DNA from: Geosiphon pyriformis
Lineage: Eukaryota; Glomeromycota; Glomeromycetes; Archaeosporales; Geosiphonaceae
Length of the DNA stretch: 64,000 bases
NCBI GenBank assembly: GCA_016748015.1
Contig: JAAOMT010000703.1
Coordinates: 326,884 to 390,883, forward strand
Direction: 5' to 3'
Shown here: positions 57,604 to 64,000 of the stretch, piece by piece
How the letters are laid out: the number at the start of each line of letters is the position of its first letter
Position numbering within the stretch: position 1 is the first letter of the stretch
Notes under the pieces: model-generated
Databases searched by the model: none
What the model was told of the DNA's origin: nothing
The model's input: the letters and a program-made list of their open reading frames with translations, nothing else
Program-made: the position numbers and the translations under genes

Positions 57604-58514
57604 TGTTACTCATAAAAAGAAAACAGATATAAGAAAATAATAAACCAATAAGTGAATAGTATTTAGCACGTGAGCACATTGCTCAGCAATGTGAAACAAT
57701 GTCAAAAAAACATGGCACATTGCTCAGCAATGTGGAGCAATGTTAGAAAACATGACACATTGCTCAGCAATGTGGAGCAATGTCAGAAATTAGGACACAT
57801 TGCTCAGCAATATGAGCATTGCTCAAGAAATCATAGCACATTGCTTAAAAATGTGAGCAATCTCATAGAACATCAATTATGTATATATAGCAGTAACATT
57901 AGAAGTAAAAAAGACAGAATCTTTTAGTTAGAGACCTCTCAGTTTAGATTTTATCTAGACAACTTTCCAAATCACAATAAATAACTATTTGCTATTTAAG
58001 AAACCTACTTCCACTATCAACACTTTATGTTAATAGTAATTAATACTTAACCACACTGGAACAATAGCTCTTGATTACGGCTATTAACAGGATACTAACT
58101 TACAAATTGCCTTGGCTTATTTCTTATATTTCTTTATTTTTTTTATTTCTTTTCTTTGATTTTTGTTGTATACTAATTGATTAAAAGATTAAAAGTGCTG
58201 AGTTATTGACGTCACAGATAGTCTGGTAAAAGACCCAGAAATAAGAGTAGCATTATATATATTATTGGATAGCTTACCAGAAGAACATGACTGTCAGAAT
58301 AAATCCAACCACCAAGCTGAAAAAGAAATTGGGAAACAATTTACAAGAAAACTGCAAATAACATTGACAAAGAATCTCTGTTTATTATACAAAGGACTCC
58401 AAAAAAAAACTCTTCAAATACAAACCTTGAAAGCATCATCCACGCAAATAGCTTTTAAACACCAAGTTATGGGTTTGTTATTTGCCTTAAGACTCCAAGT
58501 AATCATCTGTAACA
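57604..58514 (+). repeat. DU4 3' LTR
   Basis: 911 bp, TGTTACTCATAAAAAG...CTGTAACA, with four ~40-bp GCTCAGCAATGTG units (57674-57865) and TATATATAG at 57882-57890. It pairs with 40006-40806. Confidence 0.9.
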
Positions 58515-58960
58515 ATGACATCATTGTATCCATCAAAGTTCTTGTGATGGAGCAATCCAGTACCAGGCACTTGTTGGTAACAACTGACTAGTCAAAACAA
58601 ATGCTGCACTCGACTGAAACATCCAAGAACTATAGCTGAGTCAGAATGGCCAATACACACAAGTACCTGTCATGTGTGGACACTTCAAACCCATCACTAT
58701 GCCATCAGTCCCACTTATCAAATTCAAAGAAGAAAAAGAGAAACCTATCTGGGAAACTTATTAAGTGTCTTGGACTAATGAAAACTACAATGAGCTACCA
58801 CCAATACTCTCTTGAGATGACAATAAAAAAGGAAAATGAAAGGAAGAACTTACCTGAAATGCTGACCAAGCCTGGGAAACCAACAACAATCAGGACAAAA
58901 TAACAACTTGGAAGTGGAAAGAAGATAACAATAAGGAAAAAAGAAAAGAAAAGAAAGAAA
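58515..58960 (+). pseudogene. DU2 protease, C-terminal part
   Basis: Resumes at DIIVSIKVLVMEQ, the continuation of LIEIN at 40005, then a decayed VxxxWLSKTNAALDW block, VPVMCGHFKPI and KFKEEKEKPIWETY. Stops are at Gln/Trp codons. This continuity is the proof that DU4 is an insertion. Confidence 0.8.
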
Positions 58961-59592
58961 GTCCAACACTAAACACCACTTATAGCCCATATACTTACTT
59001 TTTAATACCACCATCTAATTATCACTGACTGAAACTAATATGTGTAAATTGCAGCAAGAAATTGTTGTTAATGGATGCATGCTGTGGCAATGATGAGGAA
59101 TACTCCACAGCAACAAAGTTCTATTGTCACCTATGCATCATAAAACAATTTGAATGTCCAAAAAGGCAAGAAAAATAGGACAACAAACTCTGCTTGACTT
59201 GTAGAGAAACACTACTTGACAAAGAAATATGAAACAACATTCCTGGTTAAGGAGGAATTTGTAATGAATTATGTCAATACACGATTCTAATAAGTGACTG
59301 GGTTAAGAAAAAAACACCAATAGAAGCCACTTGGAGAAGGGCCATAAGACATCTGGACAGTTGTCTATATGACGATGACAAAATATGGCAAATGGCCATC
59401 ACCAAGATTAAGGAAGCATTATTCAAAGAGATCAGAAAAATCAAGAACAACCCACCAGAACCCATAGAACTCGATTGGGACAAAAAACCAGTCATAAATA
59501 TCCTGGAACCAGAAAAATTTTATGAACACTATCAAACTTTGGCACTTACAAGAGAAGAACAGGAAGAGCATTTAGCACAGTTAAATACTTGA
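58961..59592 (+). pseudogene. DU2 Cys-rich region
   Basis: CVNCSKKLLLMDACCGNDEE, FYCHLCIIKQFE, LCLTCRETLLDKEI and ICNELCQYTILISDWV, then LDWDKKPVINILEPEKFYEH. Same Cys spacing as the other copies; stops at Trp and Arg codons. Confidence 0.7.
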
Positions 59593-59607
59593 CTATGTGA
59601 CCACTGT

Positions 59608-60705
59608 TTGATTCCATGTGACTTTCAATATTGTAATGAGTGTGATTTCATTTACAATCCACCAATCTGCATGATCTACACAATTCCAAAAGAAGAGGAA
59701 CCAATTATCAGCTGCACATCAGAATCGGAATCAAATCTCAATCCTGATTCAAACTCTGACAATAATGATAATGAAAACAATGGTTCCAGCTCTGCTCCAA
59801 ATAGCAACAAAAATTATAATGATTCAAACTCCGATTTAAACCCCAAAACATTTATCGCACTTCCTGACCTCACCAAGGAACAAGAACTTAAATGGTTTAG
59901 CAATAATGGTAAAGGTATCATGCCAAAATGTGTACATGATACTGATACAGGGTTTGATTTGAGATATCCAGGGAGAGATGCCATAAAATTGGAATCCTAT
60001 TTGCACACCTGCATTGATCTCAAAATAGCATTAGAAATTCCAGCAACAACAATAGTTCAATTAGCATCTAAAAGTAGCTTAGCCAAAAAGGGAATCAACA
60101 TCAGAAGAGAAATAATTGATACAGAATACATAGGAAATATCATTGCTATGCTACAAAATGACTCAGAAAAAGCATATATTATAGATCTAAATGAAAAGAT
60201 AGTACAGGCAATATTCCTACCTCTGGTGAAAATAGCTCAGTTAGTGTTAGTGGAAAACAGGAAAAAATTAGGGATTACTGCTAGAGGAATACAGAGATTT
60301 GGATCAATGGGTAGAATAGATATATCAGTTAATATGGCAGAGGAAGAGGTTATTGACAAAGGAGAAATTATCTCAACCCATCAATCAATTTTCATTCCAC
60401 CATATAACCAGTATATGTTAGCCATAAAAAGAGAAGTAAAGAATCAAGCTCAATTGTTTGAAGCAGAAGCCACCATTTGTGAATCAGAAGAGATTGGACT
60501 TACTAATCTCTACATATCAGCCAAAAGTCCCAAAAACATTAATATTCCCATCTATAACACAATGAGAAATATTATTGAAATACTAAAGAGAACCATCATT
60601 GGATATCTTACTACTAAAGTTGAGGATCAACCACCAAACCACATTCCAGATTTTTCACAGCTTTGTAGATATGTAGACATCACATTAAAAACTATTTACA
60701 AATGA
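59608..60705 (+). CDS. DU2 acidic linker and dUTPase domain (365 open codons)
   Basis: CDFQYCNECDFIYN, Ser/Asn/Asp linker, then DTGFDLRY (1), ASKSSLAKKGI (2, Arg to Lys), REIIDTEYIGNI (3, Asp and Tyr kept, first Gly lost), NEKIVQAIF (4), IQRFGSMGRID (5, Thr to Met). The connector IPIYNTMRNIIEI leads to a stop just before RT. The fold is clearly dUTPase; changes in motifs 2, 3 and 5 make activity unlikely. Confidence 0.83.
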   Translation: MIPCDFQYCNECDFIYNPPICMIYTIPKEEEPIISCTSESESNLNPDSNSDNNDNENNGSSSAPNSNKNYNDSNSDLNPKTFIALPDLTKEQELKWFSNNGKGIMPKCVHDTDTGFDLRYPGRDAIKLESYLHTCIDLKIALEIPATTIVQLASKSSLAKKGINIRREIIDTEYIGNIIAMLQNDSEKAYIIDLNEKIVQAIFLPLVKIAQLVLVENRKKLGITARGIQRFGSMGRIDISVNMAEEEVIDKGEIISTHQSIFIPPYNQYMLAIKREVKNQAQLFEAEATICESEEIGLTNLYISAKSPKNINIPIYNTMRNIIEILKRTIIGYLTTKVEDQPPNHIPDFSQLCRYVDITLKTIYK

Positions 60706-60714
60706 AGTGAATGT

Positions 60715-62150
60715 TATCTGCTCCAACCAGAACAATTGGAACAGATAAACATAGGAAATCTAGACCCACTCCAACAAATACAACTAAAGATATTACTCAG
60801 CAATTTCAATAACATTTTTGTTAGTGAAAATGAATTTGGCCACACCAACATAATCCAGCATCAAATCAAGACCAGAAATACAATGCCAATCAAACAATAA
60901 GCATACAGAGTACTACCTGCCAGCCATGAGATTATTTGTCAAGAAATCAATCAGATGCTTGACAATGGGTTAATTCAACCATTAATGAGCCCATGGTCAT
61001 CACCAGTGGTACTAGTCCATAAAAAGAATGGAAAAATCTGCTTTTGTGTGGATTACTAGAAACTGAATGGAATAACAAAAGAAGATAGCTATCCAACACC
61101 AAAAATCCAAGAACTGTTTGACGCTTTTGGTAGAAAGAAATGGTTCTTAACACTAGACTTAAACAGTGGTTACTGATAAGTAGCCATGAATTCAGCTGAC
61201 AAAGAGAAAATGGCATTTACTACCAGAGAGAGAAATTTTGAGTTTGAAGTCATGCCATTTGGATTGATAAATGCTCCAGCCACTTTTCAGCAACTTATAG
61301 AAATTGTTTATATGGGACTACTATAGAAATCTGTAGTCATATACTTAAATAACACCAATGTGTTCTCAAAAACATTTGATGATCATCTGTACCATCTTCA
61401 ACAAGTGTTTGAAAGGCTAAAAAGAGCCGGATTAAAGCTAAATGTAAACAAATGTTTCTTTGGAAAAACTGAACTCAAGTTTTTGGGACATGTGATGAGC
61501 AAAGATGGTATTAAAACAGATCCAAACAAGATAGAGATTGTTAAGAACTTTTCAGTACTAAATAATCTCACAGAATTAAGAGCATTCTTGGGATTTATTG
61601 GATACTACTACCACTTTATCAAGAACTTTTCCAAAATAACTTAACCACTACACCAGCTCCAAACAAAGAACACCAAATATAAATAGACAGAAATTCAGCA
61701 AGAAGCATTTAATACATTAAGAAGAAAGCTGATCCAAGCTCCAATACTAATCTATTCAGATCATAGCAAGCCATTCATAATCACAACTAATGCATCTAGT
61801 TAAGTGTTGGGAGCAGTATTATCCCAGAAAGAACTAGACAGAAGAGAACATCCAGTAGCTTATGCAAGTAGAAGCTTAAGTCCAGCTGAAAAAAATTATA
61901 GAACTCCAGCATTGGAACACTTAGCTATCTATTGGGCTGTTATCAAGTGGAAAAAATACTTAAGCCAAAAGTTTGAAATATATATAGATTACAAAGAATT
62001 GACTTCAATCCAGAAGTAAGAATTTGGAGACAATCATTATGTCAGATGGAAAATAGAACTTTTACCATTTAATTATACAGTACATTATAAAAAAAGAAAA
62101 GACAATGAAAATACCAATGGCTTGTCACGAATGAGACAAATCTAAAAACA
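60715..62150 (+). pseudogene. DU2 reverse transcriptase and RNase H
   Basis: LLQPEQLEQINIGNLDPLQQ, MLDNGLIQPLMSPW, HKKNGKICFCVDY, SGY followed by two stops where others have WQ, VMPFGLINAPATFQQL, VVIYLNNTNVF (YLDD to NN), KCFFGKTELKFLGHVMSKDG; RNase H with FIITTNASS (Asp to Asn), VAYASRSLSPAEKNY and LEHLAIYWAVIKWKKYL. Inactive. Confidence 0.9.
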
Positions 62151-62159
62151 TTTCAATCC

Positions 62160-63425
62160 AAATATAACAAAACATAAATATACAAAAATATCAACAACTT
62201 TAATATTATATAAATACCCAATTGTTCAAAGAGAAATTATCTCAAAAAGAACAAAACAATATAAAACAGCAGTCAAAACATTTTATTAATCATTAAAACA
62301 TACTTTACCAGAAAAACAGAAGAAATCCAGATCAACCAATCAGAGTAATCACAGAACCAGAGAAAGAGACAATATTGTTCAACATGTATTCAGATCCAAT
62401 AGCAGGACATTTTCATAAAGAAGCAACAATGAAAAAAACCAAAAAAAAATACTATTGGCCATCAATGTATCCAGATATCATCTAATATGTTCAAAATTGT
62501 GATGCTTGTCAAAGAAGAGAAGGAACAAAACCCAGTGAACCATTAAAACCAATCAAAGTGGAACAACCATTTGATCACATTGGAATTGATTTAGTCAGAC
62601 CATTAATAATTACAAGCAGAGGCAACAGATATATTGTAGTAGTCATGGATTATCTCACAAAATGGCCAGAAGCAAAAGCCATTTAAAGAGCAGATGCAGA
62701 ATCCATTGCCAAATTCATTCATCAAGATTTGATCTGTCGACATAGATATTCAAAAGAATTATTATCTGATCAAAGAACTCATTTTGTGAATAGAACATTA
62801 GCAGAACTAAGCCAAAGATTTGGAATCAAAAAACCATTATTATTATTATACCATCCACAAACAAATAGACTAGTTGAAAGATTTAACAAAACATTGTGTG
62901 AAGCTATTGCCAAAATCAGTCAAAAAAACCAAGATGAATGAGATTCAATCATACCATCAGTACTATTTGCTTACCAGACAATGAAGCAAAACACTACACA
63001 AACAACATTATTTGAATTAGTATATAGAACAACAACATTACTAGTGGAAATAGAAGTCAAAACATATCCAACAGAACTAATAACAGAAGAGAATTTCCAA
63101 AGAACATTGTTAAGAAGAACATATGACTTAATAGAGACACTAGAAAACACATGATAAAGAGCAGCTGATAACATTTAAAAGTCACAAGAAAAACAAAAAA
63201 AAAGACATAATAACCAACTACCAAATAAACCAATTGAATTCAAGATTGGGAACAAAGTACTTTTACATTGTACCAAAGCAGAAAAACAATGGAGTGGAAA
63301 ATTTGACTCCAAATGAGATGGACTATTTCACATAGAAGAAATTCTTGGAAATGAAGCTTATAAATTAAGATAAGACAACAAAATCTTAGCCAAAGCAGCA
63401 CATAGTGATCGACTGAAACTATATC
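62160..63425 (+). pseudogene. DU2 integrase
   Basis: A frame change lies between RNase H and here. CDACQRREGTKPSEP, HIGIDLVRPLIITSRGNRY (first Asp), ELLSDQRTHFVNRTL (second Asp), TNRLVERFNKTL (Glu): the triad is intact. The C-terminal module has KIGNKVLLHCTKAEKQW and SGKFDSK..GLFHIEEILGNEAYKL. Stops at Gln, Trp and Arg codons. Confidence 0.87.
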
Positions 63426-63627
63426 ACCATATAGTGTTACCATCTACCAGTAATATTCCACAATTAGGAGTACAGAAAATACTAGTACAACCAGATAAGA
63501 TTCCATGAGATCTGGAACCAATCATAATTATTGGACCAAACATGTAAAATGAAACAGTAGAAAGAATATATAAAAACATGGTAAACATGACAAAAGACAT
63601 CAGAAAAATAGAAATTATTAACAACAT
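63426..63627 (+). pseudogene. DU2 post-integrase extension, cut by an LTR
   Basis: LPSTSNIPQLGVQKILVQPDKI and EPIIIIGPNM correspond to the start of the DU4 and DU3 extension. It is interrupted at 63628 by an unrelated LTR. Confidence 0.65.
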
Positions 63628-64000
63628 TGTTACGGGATGGTTTTCTTGTTATATTTAATTGCTGATATCCTGCTTTAATTGCAATCAGTTTTTCGTGAGT
63701 TCCTCAATTTTATTTGTGTGATAATGTCACTTGTTACACTGAAGGCTTTCTTTTTACTGTTGTGATGTAAGTTATTCTTTAATTCTTGATTGTTGTGTGT
63801 GTTTATGTACTCCTTCTCAGAGGCTGAACTGAAATCTACCCACTGTCTGGGGTCTTCTCTGAGACTATCCTTGCAATTGCCTGATGTGTTTCTCTAATCT
63901 AGAAACACAGAATGTTAATGGTCTTTAGCGCTTTTCTAATTCTCACAATAAAGCTTTTATCAATTAGTAACAACGTGAATAATCTTGATCAAGGATTATT
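63628..64000 (-). repeat. LTR fragment of another family, cut by the window edge
   Basis: Begins TGTTACGGGATGG at the break in DU2. The organisation echoes minus-oriented DU LTRs (TTCTCTGAGACTATCCTTG, ATCAATTAG, GATCAAGGATTATT), but the sequence is distinct and less AT-rich. It is probably a further insertion in minus orientation; its other end lies outside the window. Confidence 0.65.

Larger units (their letters stand above)
40006..58514 (+). mobile_element. DU4: DU element inserted in DU2 protease, itself carrying GY1
   Basis: Starts with two LTRs in tandem (40006-40806 and 40807-41585), has one 3' LTR (57604-58514), and is interrupted by GY1 at 42073-49676. Flanks are ATAA (40002-40005) and ATGA (58515-58518), a 4-bp duplication with one G/A change. 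After removing GY1, gag to the C-terminal extension lies in a single frame (41648-57588, 2,779 codons) with stops but no frameshift, the clearest view of the family polyprotein. Confidence 0.9.
26465..63627 (+). mobile_element. DU2: DU element interrupted by DU3, DU4 and a further LTR
   Basis: The element is in pieces: 26465-28712, 38804-40005 and 58515-63627, about 8.6 kb in total. It starts with a 5' LTR and runs through gag, protease, Cys region, dUTPase, RT, RNase H and integrase into the post-integrase extension. There an LTR of another family cuts it at 63628. Its left flank is X2 gag. The joins are supported by the reading sense of gag across DU3 and of protease across DU4. Confidence 0.88.

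Noticed and set aside
57674-57865. CRISPR-like array of ~40-bp repeats
   Set aside because: The units are degenerate head-to-tail tandem repeats without spacers, inside an LTR of a eukaryotic element.
57670-57927. 85-codon open frame through the GCTCAGCAATGTG repeats
   Set aside because: It is a translation of a non-coding LTR tandem array; the same holds for frames in the GGAATTCC repeats (e.g. 29334-29528).
40006-58514. Bacterial integrated element or plasmid
   Set aside because: LTRs, primer sites, polypurine tracts, TATA boxes and Gypsy polyproteins are eukaryotic; no ribosome binding sites or operons.

Overview
This is an AT-rich, strongly CpG-poor eukaryotic window made almost entirely of LTR retrotransposons inserted into one another. 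I found no host gene, tRNA, rRNA or CRISPR array. The protein families (Ty3/Gypsy polyproteins with a dUTPase, and a LINE ORF1 with RRM-like and CCHC segments), the base composition and the decay pattern fit an arbuscular mycorrhizal fungus (Glomeromycotina, Rhizophagus/Gigaspora-like). That assignment rests on family resemblance and is an inference.

Layout. 1-295 is the end of an LTR, inserted in the RT gene of X1, an old minus-strand element (296 to about 6446). 6451-7289 is a solo LTR. 7430-17494 is a full-length minus-strand element, DU1. 18375-21463 is a short internally deleted relative, DUs. From about 22800 lies a second old element, X2 (+), whose gag is split by a LINE-type insertion, LN1 (23736-26015, 11-bp target duplication). 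X2 is then cut by DU2 (+, starts 26465). DU2 is interrupted by DU3 (minus strand, 28713-38799, duplication TTGT), by DU4 (+, 40006-58514) and finally by an LTR of another family at 63628. DU4 is itself interrupted by GY1 (+, 42073-49672, duplication ATAC), a Gypsy element of a different lineage. The deepest chain is X2 > DU2 > DU4 > GY1.

The DU elements are the notable content. Reading through point-mutation stops, DU4 encodes gag, CCHC knuckle, retropepsin, a Cys-rich zinc-finger-like region, a five-motif trimeric-type dUTPase, RT, RNase H, integrase with a GPF module, and a helical C-terminal extension. All of this lies in one frame of 2,779 codons with no frameshift. The zinc/dUTPase cassette sits between protease and RT and is also recognisable in the much older X elements. 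No DU copy has an ATG at the start of gag. Primer binding sites resemble elongator tRNA-Met, and the U3 regions carry short tandem repeats with dyad symmetry just upstream of a TATA box.

Every copy is decayed, mainly by C:G to T:A transitions: Gln, Trp and Arg codons became stops, catalytic Asp/Glu became Asn/Lys, and the paired LTRs of DU3 differ by transitions only over the stretch I compared. DU3 keeps all the catalytic residues I checked, but it has lost its zinc knuckle and carries stops and two frame changes.
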